Position numbers and translations under genes: made by a program | Notes under the pieces: model-generated | The model's input: the letters and a program-made list of their open reading frames with translations, nothing else | Databases searched by the model: none | Told to the model about the DNA's origin: nothing | Part shown: positions 44,619 to 53,875 of the stretch, piece after piece | Numbering within the stretch: position 1 is the stretch's first letter | Layout: every line of letters begins with the position of its first letter | Assembly: GCA_964514215.1 (NCBI GenBank) | Contig: CAZEPW010000001.1 | Coordinates: 1 to 64,000 of the forward strand | Direction of reading: 5' to 3' | Origin: CAYQUC01 sp964514215 | Lineage (GTDB): Bacteria; Pseudomonadota; Gammaproteobacteria; UBA6429; Thiohalophilaceae | Length of the DNA: 64,000 bases

Positions 44619-45619
44619 AACAAGACGACTTTATAAAAAAATACCAAACTCAATGGCAAGATTTTTCTAATTGGTTAGAATTAAAAAATTTAACCGCACG
44701 GCAACGAAAAAAATCGACATTAAGCGGTGTTGATACCTTTGATGCTGCAACTAAATTAATGCCGCATCGTTACCGTCAAATCTGTCACCATCTGTCTTTG
44801 TCACAATCGCGACACTATAGCCCTAAATTAGTCGCGCAATTAAATCAGTTAGTATTACAAGGGCATCAGTATTTATATAAATCCAATTATCGCAGTTCGA
44901 AATTTTTAAAATTTTTATTTGTCGATTTTCCGGTGTTACTGCGTCAAGAGGCAAAACTATTTTGGATTTCATCCTTTTTATTTTATGTGCCACTGTTCGC
45001 GATAGTTTTTCTTATCAATAATAACCCGGAATTAATTTATAGCATCTTATCGCCAGAGCAAGTAGCGAATATAGAATACATGTACAACCCCAATGCCGAG
45101 CATATTGGTCGCGGTCGAGAAGTTGATGGCGATTTTGAAATGTTTGGTTTTTATATTTTTAATAATATTTCAATTAGCTTTCAAGTATTTGCAACTGGAG
45201 TGTTATTTTGTATTGGTAGTTTATTTTTTTTAATATTTAATGGTCTCTATATTGGAGCCGTTGCCGGTCATCTTATTTACATCGATTATAATGTCACCTT
45301 TCTATCATTTGTCGCAGGGCATAGCGCATTAGAACTAACCGCCATCGTTATTTCCGGGGTTGCCGGCATGCGCCTTGGCTTGGCCTTAATTAAACCCGGA
45401 CGCTACACCCGGGTGGTGGCATTAAAAAATGCCGGCACACTAAGTTTAAAACTAATGTATGGCGTGTTTTTAATGTTATTAGCCGCCGCTTTTGTTGAAG
45501 CGTTTTGGTCATCTAAAAGCATGATCGAACCACAAATAAAATATACCGTTGGCATCGTGATGTGGCTGTTATTAATAGCCTATTTCTTGTTGCTGGGGCG
45601 TGGTTATCAAGATTCATGA
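44615..45619 (+). CDS. SpoIIM (stage II sporulation protein M)-like membrane protein
   Basis: Protein of 334 residues from ATG 44615, chosen over an upstream TTG because the ATGA overlap with the RDD stop is the typical coupled arrangement. The first 100 residues are soluble and basic. The membrane part holds FLKFLFVDFPVLLRQEAKLF, FYIFNNISISFQVFATGVLF, LFFLIFNGLYIGAVAGHL and AGHSALELTAIVISGVAGMR, the DUF95/SpoIIM pattern also found in non-sporulating bacteria next to MoxR genes. Its stop overlaps the next start by ATGA. Confidence 0.9.
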   Translation: MKQDDFIKKYQTQWQDFSNWLELKNLTARQRKKSTLSGVDTFDAATKLMPHRYRQICHHLSLSQSRHYSPKLVAQLNQLVLQGHQYLYKSNYRSSKFLKFLFVDFPVLLRQEAKLFWISSFLFYVPLFAIVFLINNNPELIYSILSPEQVANIEYMYNPNAEHIGRGREVDGDFEMFGFYIFNNISISFQVFATGVLFCIGSLFFLIFNGLYIGAVAGHLIYIDYNVTFLSFVAGHSALELTAIVISGVAGMRLGLALIKPGRYTRVVALKNAGTLSLKLMYGVFLMLLAAAFVEAFWSSKSMIEPQIKYTVGIVMWLLLIAYFLLLGRGYQDS

Positions 45620-47175
45620 GAATTGAAGATATCACAACCGAAGTTAGGCCACGCACCGCATGGGAATCCATCGATCTCGGTTTACGCATGGTGCAAACTT
45701 GGTTTAAGCCGATTATCTTATCGTGGTTAATGATAGTGTTGCCTATTTGCAGCATCATCTATATTTTATTATACCAACATCCGGTGTTATCGATTTTTGT
45801 TATGTGGTGGTTAAAGCCAATTTTTGATCGAATACCATTATTCATAGTCAGCCACAGTGTGTTTGGTGATATTCCTACGTTAACAGAAATACGCAAAGCC
45901 TTACCCGGTTTATTAAAGCCGCACCTGATTAAATCATTAATTTGGTATCGTCTGGATCCGGTTCGTTCTTTTAATTTACCCGTGTGGCAGTTAGAAGGTC
46001 TAAAATCCACACAGCGTGCAAAACGTGCCCGAGTCTTACAAAAAGGCGTGTATGGCACGGCTTTGGCGTTGAGTTATTTTAGTTTATTTTTGCAGTTTAT
46101 TATTTGGAGCGCATGTTATGCCTTGTTAGCGTTATTATTGCCAACGACTGTTTCAATAAATGAAATTTCAGTGTTTAGTTTTAACGGTGAATCAATATTA
46201 CCCGGTTTGGTGCTTAATATTTTCGCATTTATATCATTGAGTATTATCGAGCCGTTTTACGTTGCCGGTGGTTTTGCATTGTATTTAAATCGACGCACGC
46301 ATCTTGAGGCATGGGATATCGAATTAAAGTTTCGAAGTCTTGTTAAAAGAATGAGTTCGTCACGCACAGCAGGATCAAAGGTTGCCAGCATATTTTTTAT
46401 GATATTTGTTGTTAGTGCCAGCTATATCACGTTGGTGCCAGAGTCTCAGGCAAAAACAGCCAATGTAAAATATTTAGAAATGCCAAACAAACAGGCAAAA
46501 GAAATAATACAAAAAGTTATTGATTTAGATGAATTTAATAAAAAAACAAAAACAAATTCCTGGCAAGTAAAAGAACAATATAAAGATTTTTTTAAGTTTA
46601 AAAATAACGAAAAAAAGGATAACGATATTGCCGGAATGTATTTTTTAGGAATGTTGGTTAGTGAGTTATTAGGAACTATTTTATATTTTGTATTGGGTGC
46701 GGTAGTGATAGTGATAGTGTTATTTTTGGGGGTTATGTTGTTTAAATATCTACCCAAAAACTTGTTGCCTTCTTTCGCAAAAAAAACCAAGGCAGATACA
46801 ATTAAAAATATATTTGGTTTGGATTTAGATCCAGAAACCTTACCTGATGATATTGGTGCAACAGCCTGGGCATTGTGGCAAAATGAAAAATACACCGCAA
46901 GTTTGAGTTTATTATACCGTGGTTCATTATCTAAACTGGTTAACCGTGAGGGGATAAAACTACCTGCTAGTGCAACAGAAGGAGATTGCATTAAAATATT
47001 AAGACAAAGCCATATAAAACAAAATAAAATTTTAATACAGTATTTTGAGTCACTAACATTAATTTGGCAACGTGCAGCATACGCCCACCGTCTGCCCGAC
47101 ATGTCTGACGCTAAAAACTTATGCGAAACATGGTCTCGTGTTTTTCATGCCGAGCAACTGCACGATGAATCCTAA
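45616..47175 (+). CDS. Membrane protein with DUF4129-like C-terminus
   Basis: Protein of 519 residues from ATG 45616, which overlaps the upstream TGA. An N-terminal membrane domain (several helices up to about 260) is followed by a periplasmic Lys/Asn-rich stretch (about 285-350), another helix (about 365-390), and a cytoplasmic C-terminal DUF4129-like region with TAWALWQNEKYTASLSLLYR and GSLSKLVNREGIKLPASATE. DUF4129 proteins are regular partners of MoxR/DUF58 pairs. The upstream extension of the frame is only a shadow of the SpoIIM gene's end. Confidence 0.82.
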   Translation: MRIEDITTEVRPRTAWESIDLGLRMVQTWFKPIILSWLMIVLPICSIIYILLYQHPVLSIFVMWWLKPIFDRIPLFIVSHSVFGDIPTLTEIRKALPGLLKPHLIKSLIWYRLDPVRSFNLPVWQLEGLKSTQRAKRARVLQKGVYGTALALSYFSLFLQFIIWSACYALLALLLPTTVSINEISVFSFNGESILPGLVLNIFAFISLSIIEPFYVAGGFALYLNRRTHLEAWDIELKFRSLVKRMSSSRTAGSKVASIFFMIFVVSASYITLVPESQAKTANVKYLEMPNKQAKEIIQKVIDLDEFNKKTKTNSWQVKEQYKDFFKFKNNEKKDNDIAGMYFLGMLVSELLGTILYFVLGAVVIVIVLFLGVMLFKYLPKNLLPSFAKKTKADTIKNIFGLDLDPETLPDDIGATAWALWQNEKYTASLSLLYRGSLSKLVNREGIKLPASATEGDCIKILRQSHIKQNKILIQYFESLTLIWQRAAYAHRLPDMSDAKNLCETWSRVFHAEQLHDES

Positions 47176-48454
47176 ATTAAAAATAGCGCTAAGTCTTGCT
47201 TTGGTTATTACTATCAGTGCTTTGATGGGGCTATTTTTCACTGTCTTTGAAAAAGTTGCATCAGAACGTAATTTGGATTTGCAAGGCGAAGCAAAGTTTA
47301 ATCCCTTGGTTATTGCGCAGCGTTTTTTAGAAAACAGCGGCATTAAATCGGAAAGCGTGGTTAGTATGATTAAGCTGAAAGAAATGCCCGGGAAAAAAGA
47401 TATCTTATTTTTAGCTACACGGCGTTTTGATATTGGTCCAGCTAAACGCGATGAAATTCTTAATTGGGTATCAAACGGGGGGCATTTAATTATTGTCGCA
47501 TGGCCTCCGGCTGATTCAAAAAGTGATATCCAAGATCCCATTCTTAAAGAATTAGCCATTCAAGTAAATTACGAAGAATCCAACATAATCGATAAGCTTG
47601 ATGATTGCAATAAAATACCAGAGTTGAAAAAGAAACAAGAATCAAAATCAGAAACAAAAAAACAACAAAAACAAATAAAAAACAGTAGCAAAGACAATAA
47701 AGCCAAAGACAGCGATAATAAAAATTGTAATACAAATGATTTCGAAGCTATTGCGGTAACCATTGTTAGTGAGCGAGAGACTAGCCAAGTTGCATTTAAT
47801 CCCACTATTTGGTTAACCACAAACAATGAAAAAAAAGCCAATTGGGTTGTTAATGGTAAAAGCGGAGCGCATTTATTGGAGTATGTTAAAGATAAGGGCT
47901 TGATAACCATCTTGAGTGATTATCGGTTTTTGACGAATACCAAAATAACCAAGTTTGATCATGCCGCTTTTTTTTGGTATTTGGTTCATTTTAGCAATAA
48001 TAGCGGCAAAGTCTGGATCGTTTACAAAGGTGACATGCCGCCATTGTACGAGTGGTTGTCAAAAAATCTATGGGCAGCATTTTTAACATTATTTTTTATT
48101 ATTTTTATTTGGATTTGGTCTGCGTTACCACGTTTTGGAGCACTCTATCCAAAATTGTCACATAATCGACGTAATTTAATCGAACACATTCGGGCGAGTG
48201 GACAATTTTTATGGAAAAATAAATTTAGTGACGAGCTGATACAGGAAACGCGAAATGCGTTGCAAGAAAAAATAAGCAAACGACACCCCAATTGGAATAA
48301 ATTAACCGATGCTGAACGCTATCAGCGATTAGCCAAACAGTCAAAAATTGATATCGAACATGTGGAGCAAGCTTTCACCGTTCAAAGCACGACTAAAGAA
48401 AATGAATTTTTATTAATTATTCAAACACTAGAACGTTTAAGGAAATCAATATGA
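47165..48454 (+). CDS. DUF4350 domain membrane protein
   Basis: Protein of 429 residues from ATG 47165, overlapping the previous stop by 11 bases. One N-terminal helix (about 8-28) is followed by a periplasmic DUF4350 domain: FNPLVIAQRFLENSGIKSES, FLATRRFDIGPAKRDEILNW, and VSNGGHLIIVAWPPADS. A Lys/Gln-rich linker lies near 155-180. A second helix (about 300-322) leads to a cytoplasmic tail with LPRFGALYPKLSHNRRNLIE and HIRASGQFLWKN. The fold resembles glutamine-amidotransferase-like domains without catalytic residues. Its stop overlaps the MoxR start (ATGA). Confidence 0.87.
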   Translation: MNPKLKIALSLALVITISALMGLFFTVFEKVASERNLDLQGEAKFNPLVIAQRFLENSGIKSESVVSMIKLKEMPGKKDILFLATRRFDIGPAKRDEILNWVSNGGHLIIVAWPPADSKSDIQDPILKELAIQVNYEESNIIDKLDDCNKIPELKKKQESKSETKKQQKQIKNSSKDNKAKDSDNKNCNTNDFEAIAVTIVSERETSQVAFNPTIWLTTNNEKKANWVVNGKSGAHLLEYVKDKGLITILSDYRFLTNTKITKFDHAAFFWYLVHFSNNSGKVWIVYKGDMPPLYEWLSKNLWAAFLTLFFIIFIWIWSALPRFGALYPKLSHNRRNLIEHIRASGQFLWKNKFSDELIQETRNALQEKISKRHPNWNKLTDAERYQRLAKQSKIDIEHVEQAFTVQSTTKENEFLLIIQTLERLRKSI

Positions 48455-49440
48455 ATGATTCGACGGAAAATACTGCTGCACTTAGTTTGGCTGAGGCATC
48501 AGAGATTGCTCAAAACATACGTGCGGAAATAACCAAGGCGGTAGTAGGCCAAAATCAAGTTATCGAACAAATATTAATAGCATTATTTGCTGGTGGCCAT
48601 GTTCTAATCGAAGGAGTGCCCGGTTTAGGTAAAACTTTATTAGTCCGTGCTTTAGCTCAAACTTTTAATGGTAGTTTTTCACGCATACAGTTTACCCCAG
48701 ATTTAATGCCGAGTGATATTACAGGTCATGCTATGTACGATATGAAATCAGAAAGTTTCCGTATTCGACGTGGACCGGTGTTTACTAATTTGTTATTAGC
48801 CGATGAAATAAATCGAGCTCCGGCAAAAACCCAAGCGGCATTATTAGAAGTGATGCAAGAACAACAAGTTACCATTGAAGGTAAACCGTTGGCATTTGAC
48901 TTACCGTTTATGACCTTGGCAACACAAAACCCATTAGAACAAGAAGGCACTTACCCGCTTCCAGAAGCTCAATTGGATCGGTTTTTATTAAAAGTTTTAA
49001 TTGATTATCCAAATGAAAGTGATGAAAAAATACTGGTACGTAATATTACGGCTGGAAAAATTGGTGATTCAATCGATGTTGAAGCCGTTACGGCCATCAT
49101 TAATGGTCAGGTAATTCTAAAGATACAGCAAATAGTTGCACAAATGCAGATTGATCAACGAGTCTCAGATTATGCGGTTAGTATTGTACGACAAACCCGT
49201 AATTGGCCGGGTATTATGGTTGGTGCGGGTCCTCGAGGTGGTATTTCATTAGTGCGCGCTGCTCGTGCAGCGGCATTATTAAACGGTAATGATTTTGTGA
49301 CACCCGATGATATTAAAAATATCACAATAGCCGCGTTACGTCATCGAATTATATTATCGCCAGAAATGGAAATTGAAGGACAAAGTGCCGATGATATATT
49401 AAATGCATTGCTCGAATCCGTCGATGCACCTCGATTGTAA
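48451..49440 (+). CDS. MoxR family AAA+ ATPase
   Basis: Chaperone-like ATPase of 329 residues. Walker A is in IEGVPGLGKTLLVRALA (near 53-69), Walker B in LLADEINRAPAKTQAALLE (near 115), sensor 1 in ATQNPLEQEGTYPLPEAQLD, and sensor 2 near GPRGGISLVRAARAAALLNG. MoxR proteins often help insert metal or mature protein complexes together with a DUF58 and vWA-type partner, as here. Its start overlaps the DUF4350 stop by 4 bases, and 18 bases separate it from the DUF58 gene. Confidence 0.96.
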   Translation: MNDSTENTAALSLAEASEIAQNIRAEITKAVVGQNQVIEQILIALFAGGHVLIEGVPGLGKTLLVRALAQTFNGSFSRIQFTPDLMPSDITGHAMYDMKSESFRIRRGPVFTNLLLADEINRAPAKTQAALLEVMQEQQVTIEGKPLAFDLPFMTLATQNPLEQEGTYPLPEAQLDRFLLKVLIDYPNESDEKILVRNITAGKIGDSIDVEAVTAIINGQVILKIQQIVAQMQIDQRVSDYAVSIVRQTRNWPGIMVGAGPRGGISLVRAARAAALLNGNDFVTPDDIKNITIAALRHRIILSPEMEIEGQSADDILNALLESVDAPRL

Positions 49441-49458
49441 ATAAAATAATACACGATT

Positions 49459-50763
49459 ATGTTACCAACGAAACGAATTATTTTTTTAGCGACGTTCTGT
49501 TTACTACTGTCATTATTGGCAAGTTATTTTTCTGAGCTAATGCTCTGGTGGAAAACCCTTATCGTTGCATTAAGTGTTGTGTTATTTATTGATTTTATTA
49601 GTTTGAAGCAACGCAAAAAAATAACGGTTGAACGTGAGGTTATGAATAGTCTCTCACTGGGTAATTGGATTTCGGTAACATTACGGTTTCATAATCCGGC
49701 AAACCAACAACGGCAAATAGACATTTATGATCACTACCCAGATAATGCTGAATTTGAAAACCTGCCAATAACAATAACTCTGCCAGCAAAAGGTTGGGGT
49801 GAAATACAATATCGAATTCGACCTTTAAAACGTGGTGATTTTAATTTTAATTTAACACAAATACGCATCCATTCTTTAATGGGGTTTTGGAAACGAAATC
49901 AGTTTATCGGGCATCAGTCTAGTGTTAGAGTGTATCCTAATTTTGCTGCGGTAATGAAATATACATTATTAGCAATGGATCAACGTTTATCTCAAATTGG
50001 AATTGTGAAAAAACGTCGTCGCGGTGAAGGTCAGGATTTTCATCAGCTGCGTGAATACCGCGAAGGTGATTCATTGAGGCAAGTTGATTGGAAAGCTACT
50101 GCTCGTTTATCAAAATTAATTTCACGTGATTATCAGGAAGAGCGAGATCAACAAATTGTATTTTTAGTGGACTGTGGTCGCAGAATGTTGTCACAAGATG
50201 GTGCGTTGAGTCATTTTGATCATACCTTAAATGCAATTTTATTATTATCGCATGTTGCATTAAGACAAGGTGATGCCGTTGGTTTAATGACTTTTAGTGG
50301 TGAAGAACGTTGGTTATCACCACGTAAATCAATATCAAATATTAACCAAATTTTAAATACAGTGTATGATTTGCAACCGGGAAGTTATTCACCCGATTAT
50401 ACCAATGCAGCGAGTAAACTTATGGTGCATCAACGGCGACGTGCTTTGATTATTTTGATTACCAATCTTCGTGATGAAGATACTGAAGATTTGATGCCGG
50501 CAATTAAAATAATGCAAAAACGCCACTTGGTATTATTGGCTAGTTTAAAAGAAAAGGTAATTGATAATATGCTGCATACTTCGGTAAGTGATTTTGATAG
50601 TGCGCTGGATCATGCTGCTGCACAACAATACGCTAAGCACCGTCGTCAAACACACCAACGCTTAGATCATGAAGGAGTGTTACATCTCGATGTCAATCCT
50701 GAAAAATTGCCAGTAACGATGGTTAATTATTATATGGATATCAAATCTAGTGGTCGTTTATAA
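49459..50763 (+). CDS. DUF58 domain protein
   Basis: Protein of 434 residues. Two N-terminal hydrophobic helices (about 5-50) are followed by a beta-rich region, then the DUF58 core RRGEGQDFHQLREYREGDSL then RQVDWKATARLSKLISRDYQ (near 193-230), and a vWA-like domain with IVFLVDCGRRM (metal-site remnant), GLMTFSGEERW and ALIILITNLRDEDTEDL. It is the standard partner of MoxR. It is the last gene of the cluster; a 264-base gap without a recognised gene follows. Confidence 0.95.
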   Translation: MLPTKRIIFLATFCLLLSLLASYFSELMLWWKTLIVALSVVLFIDFISLKQRKKITVEREVMNSLSLGNWISVTLRFHNPANQQRQIDIYDHYPDNAEFENLPITITLPAKGWGEIQYRIRPLKRGDFNFNLTQIRIHSLMGFWKRNQFIGHQSSVRVYPNFAAVMKYTLLAMDQRLSQIGIVKKRRRGEGQDFHQLREYREGDSLRQVDWKATARLSKLISRDYQEERDQQIVFLVDCGRRMLSQDGALSHFDHTLNAILLLSHVALRQGDAVGLMTFSGEERWLSPRKSISNINQILNTVYDLQPGSYSPDYTNAASKLMVHQRRRALIILITNLRDEDTEDLMPAIKIMQKRHLVLLASLKEKVIDNMLHTSVSDFDSALDHAAAQQYAKHRRQTHQRLDHEGVLHLDVNPEKLPVTMVNYYMDIKSSGRL

Positions 50764-51027
50764 GCTAAATAGTTAGCCGTAATTTTTAAGTAATATTAAT
50801 AATTGTGGTAAGCATTTGATTCTATTAAAGCTGATTTTTTAAAACAAAATTTCATCCAAAAAACAAGGCTAAAATGGCAAAAAAATTGTGATGTTTAACC
50901 TTGGCCTTTATCGGGAATTTGTTTATCATTTCATTATATTTCATAGCACAATTTTACATAATATTTAAGGATGTTGTTGCGTTCGGTATTTTGTATTCAG
51001 TACCAGACAGAATAAGGAATTTTTATC

Positions 51028-52023
51028 GTGTTCGAAGTTATTAATTTATTTAAAAGAAGCAATCGCATTAGCTTCATGTTAATTGCAGGTTTATTATTTT
51101 TGGTTTCATGCAGCACTCCTTCGCGTAAATCAAATGATTATCAATCTATTATTATTGAACACCGCACTAAAAAAGAAATCGTAAAAGATTTAGCCGCTAT
51201 TGTTTCTAATTATGGTTATCAGCTTTTTTCTGAAACTGCTACCGAAGTAGTTTTTGAAACGCAGCCAGATAAAAATAGTGAAATCGCTTATGCGCGTTAT
51301 GATAAAAATTATAGAAATAATTATTATTCAGGATACCGTAATAGAAATATAAAACTTCCCCGATATCAAATTGTCTTTGATTTTACCACGGTAGATAATG
51401 GTGTTTTAGTTGAGTCAAAAATTGCATTTATTTCTTGGCAGCATTTATACGATCAAAATAAAAATAAAAAAGAAGGTATTGAAGTTCAAAAAATATTAAA
51501 TGAATTAAAATATAATAGTCAGGTAGATTCGAGTAATATTAATTATCGAAAATATCGAAGTATTCATCATTTATTAAAATATTCTATATCAACTCATAAA
51601 ATAAAAAGTTACCGAAAAAAGAATTATGTTCGCAAGGTGGTTTTATCCGCGATTGATTTTAATCGGCAAGTAAAAGCTTTATTATTTGTTCGTGAGCAAT
51701 TAAAAAATTATTGTTTTTTTAATGGTGGTTCATTTAAAGAAGAAAATGACAATCGATTTTATTCCTCTAATGGCGTAAAAATTCCAAGTGTTTTTTATAA
51801 TGGTTTTAATCGAGCGAATGAGCTACGTGCTTTTGGAATTAAAAGCTGCGTCTTAGAAAGTAAAGTGTTATGGCGTTTAGTAATAAAACCACGGGTGATC
51901 AAACCGAGAAAAAAACCTGATGATGCTAAATCCAATGTAGCAAAAGCTAAAAATCCTGAGTTGTATTTATACATTCAAATGTTAGGAAATAAATTACCCT
52001 CCTTTATGCGTAAGGAGGGCTAA
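51028..52023 (+). CDS. Putative lipoprotein of unknown function
   Basis: Protein of 331 residues. FMLIAGLLFLVSCSTPS is a lipobox-type signal (cleavage before Cys). The frame begins at GTG 51028, but an ATG at 51076 directly before the hydrophobic stretch would give a more usual 4-residue n-region plus core. The mature part is basic, rich in Lys, Asn and Tyr, with no recognised domain; a helical segment near 60-110 holds DKNSEIAYARYDKNYRNNYY. The last codons form a hairpin. Exported to the membrane, role unknown. Confidence 0.65.
   Translation: MFEVINLFKRSNRISFMLIAGLLFLVSCSTPSRKSNDYQSIIIEHRTKKEIVKDLAAIVSNYGYQLFSETATEVVFETQPDKNSEIAYARYDKNYRNNYYSGYRNRNIKLPRYQIVFDFTTVDNGVLVESKIAFISWQHLYDQNKNKKEGIEVQKILNELKYNSQVDSSNINYRKYRSIHHLLKYSISTHKIKSYRKKNYVRKVVLSAIDFNRQVKALLFVREQLKNYCFFNGGSFKEENDNRFYSSNGVKIPSVFYNGFNRANELRAFGIKSCVLESKVLWRLVIKPRVIKPRKKPDDAKSNVAKAKNPELYLYIQMLGNKLPSFMRKEG
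51997..52019 (+). terminator. Hairpin at the end of the lipoprotein gene
   Basis: CCCTCCTT (51997-52004) and AAGGAGGG (52012-52019) form an 8-bp stem with a 7-base loop, partly inside the last codons of the lipoprotein gene. The T-run after it is weak. As two genes converge here it may end transcription from both sides. Confidence 0.55.
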
Positions 52024-52030
52024 GGTTTAT

Positions 52031-52774
52031 TTAAGCTGCTGTTTTGCTGTTTAGATAAATTTCTAAATTTTTTGAGTCGCCAATATGTTCGCCATCGATA
52101 AATACTTGAGGCACGATGTCTGATTTTGTTATGGCTTGTAATGTTGTTTCTGAAATGTCCTTATTAAGCTCAATTGTCTCATATTGTAAATGATGAGAAT
52201 CTAGCAAAGCTTTTGCTTTAGCACAATAGGAACAACCTGCTCTAGTGAATAAGCTGATATTTTTTGGGCGTATAGCCTGCGGGTTAATGTAATTGAGCAT
52301 GGTGTCTGCATCCGATACTTCAAACGGGTCGCCGGCAACATCATCTTCAATAAACATTTTTTCAATTATGCCATTTTTGACCAGCATAGAATAACGCCAA
52401 GATCGTTTTCCAAATCCTAAATCATCTTTATCAACTAACATCGACATTGCTTGTGTAAATTCAGCATTACCATCGGGAATAAAGCTAATGTTATTGGCAT
52501 CTTGAGATTGCTTCCAAGCATTCATCACAAAGGTATCGTTAACCGACACACACACAATTTCATCCACACCATTGTCATAAAAACTGGGTGCTAATTTATT
52601 GTATTGTGGTACATGACTGCCGGAGCAGGTCGGTGTAAAGGCTCCGGGTAGCGAAAATACCACAACTGTTTTGTTGTTGAATATTTCATTAGTGGACAAC
52701 TCTTGCCATTCATTGTTGACTTGAAGGTGAAATTTTACATTTGGTATGGTTTTACCGGTTTGATCTTTAAACAT
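52031..52774 (-). CDS. Peroxiredoxin-glutaredoxin hybrid (Prx5 family)
   Basis: Glutathione-dependent peroxidase of 247 residues. The N-terminal peroxiredoxin 5 domain (about 1-160) has AFTPTCSGSHVPQYN (peroxidatic Cys) and VCVSVNDTFVMNAWKQ. It is fused to a glutaredoxin domain (about 172-247) with RAGCSYCAKAKALL and the glutathione-binding VPQVFIDGEHIGDS. The fused form is a known enzyme in Haemophilus and other gammaproteobacteria and is typically controlled by OxyR, here encoded divergently 112 bases away. Intact. Confidence 0.95.
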   Translation of the reverse strand: MFKDQTGKTIPNVKFHLQVNNEWQELSTNEIFNNKTVVVFSLPGAFTPTCSGSHVPQYNKLAPSFYDNGVDEIVCVSVNDTFVMNAWKQSQDANNISFIPDGNAEFTQAMSMLVDKDDLGFGKRSWRYSMLVKNGIIEKMFIEDDVAGDPFEVSDADTMLNYINPQAIRPKNISLFTRAGCSYCAKAKALLDSHHLQYETIELNKDISETTLQAITKSDIVPQVFIDGEHIGDSKNLEIYLNSKTAA

Positions 52775-52835
52775 GATGTCACTCCTAGAATATTAATGAT
52801 GGGGTAATAATAGCGAAGCTTTATTGATAAATAAA

Positions 52836-52850
52836 ATTGATTAAATCAAT
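52836..52850. promoter_or_regulatory. Palindromic putative operator in the prx-grx/oxyR intergenic
   Basis: ATTGATTAAATCAAT is a near-perfect inverted repeat midway between the divergent peroxiredoxin and oxyR genes, with further ATTGAT and ATCAAT half-sites around it (52823-52870). LysR-type proteins bind such T-N11-A elements, so OxyR autoregulation is likely. The E. coli OxyR consensus is not matched closely. Confidence 0.45.
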
Positions 52851-52886
52851 CTTTATGATATATTTAATCAATGATGAGTATTTGCA

Positions 52887-53795
52887 GTGTTTATGAAATT
52901 ATTACCAACAGTTAAACAATTACGTTATTTAGTCGCATTAGAAAAAGACGGGCACTTTGGTCGAGCTGCAAAATCCTGTTTTGTTTCGCAATCGGCATTC
53001 AGTCTCGCGATAAAAGAACTCGAGACGATTTTAGACTGCCATTTGGTTGATCGAACGAATAAATGTGTTACTTTCACGGCTCTTGGCAAAGAAATCGTAT
53101 CACAGGCACGCTTATGTTTGCGTGATATTGAATATCTAATTGAGCTTGCCAGCGAACATAAAGAAGTTTTGTCCGGAAATTTAACGTTGGGAATTATTCC
53201 AACAATTGCACCGTTTTTATTACCAAAAGTGTTGCCTAAATTACGCGTTCAATTGCCCAATTTACAACTGTATTTACGCGAGGGTTTAACAGCCGTGTTG
53301 TATGAGAAATTGATGCAGGGTGAGTTAGACGTAATTTTATTGGCTCTGCCTTATAATTTAAAAAATACTGAGCATCAGGTATTATTTGAAGATCGTTTTA
53401 AATTGGCGTGTCGTAAAAATAGTGAATTAGTTGATCCTCTGCACTACCAGTTAAATAGATTAAATAGCGACAGTGTTATTTTATTAGAGGAAGGGCATTG
53501 TTTACGGGATCATGCGTTATCTGCTTGCCATCTTTTTCAACAAGAAAAAATTAATCGATTTAGTGCCAGTAGTTTATCGACTTTAATTCAAATGGTGGAT
53601 AGTGATTTGGGCATTACTTATCTACCTGAAATGGCCGAACATTCGGGATTGTTAAAAGGTACAAAAGTGAAAATGTATCCCTTAAAAGAAAATAGTTATC
53701 GTGAAATTGCTTTGTTGTGGCGCAAGGGAACCGCGCGAGCGGAAGAGTTTACAATGTTAGGTGAGATGATTAAAAATTTATTTTTGGCTAAATAA
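52887..53795 (+). CDS. oxyR: LysR-type peroxide sensor OxyR
   Basis: Transcriptional regulator of 302 residues. The N-terminal winged helix has LRYLVALEKDGHFGRAAKSC and FVSQSAFSLAIKELE. The effector domain holds LLEEGHCLRDHALSACH, with the two redox Cys in the spacing of E. coli C199 and C208, and the PLKENSYREIALLWRKG end of OxyR. The disulfide formed with peroxide would switch on the divergent peroxiredoxin gene. The start may be the first ATG (52887) or the third codon (52893). Confidence 0.95.
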   Translation: MFMKLLPTVKQLRYLVALEKDGHFGRAAKSCFVSQSAFSLAIKELETILDCHLVDRTNKCVTFTALGKEIVSQARLCLRDIEYLIELASEHKEVLSGNLTLGIIPTIAPFLLPKVLPKLRVQLPNLQLYLREGLTAVLYEKLMQGELDVILLALPYNLKNTEHQVLFEDRFKLACRKNSELVDPLHYQLNRLNSDSVILLEEGHCLRDHALSACHLFQQEKINRFSASSLSTLIQMVDSDLGITYLPEMAEHSGLLKGTKVKMYPLKENSYREIALLWRKGTARAEEFTMLGEMIKNLFLAK

Positions 53796-53805
53796 AAATT
53801 TAAGC

Positions 53806-53840
53806 TGTTGGGGTTCAAAACCCATTTCACCCCAACCTAT
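53806..53840. repeat. Dispersed hairpin repeat, copy 2
   Basis: GTTGGGGT (53807-53814) pairs with ACCCCAAC (53829-53836). TGTTGGGGTTCAA and CACCCCAACCTA are shared with the element at 11606-11637 on the opposite strand, while the loop differs. It lies between the convergent oxyR and reductase genes and might work as a terminator. Confidence 0.75.
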
Positions 53841-53875
53841 AAAACCAGCCGATAGTCTTGAGAGAAGCTTAATTA

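Noticed and set aside
47569..47910. Minus-strand hydrophobic frame opposite the DUF4350 gene
   Set aside because: It arises from the Lys/Gln-rich linker codons read in reverse (Phe/Leu-rich) and overlaps a well supported gene.
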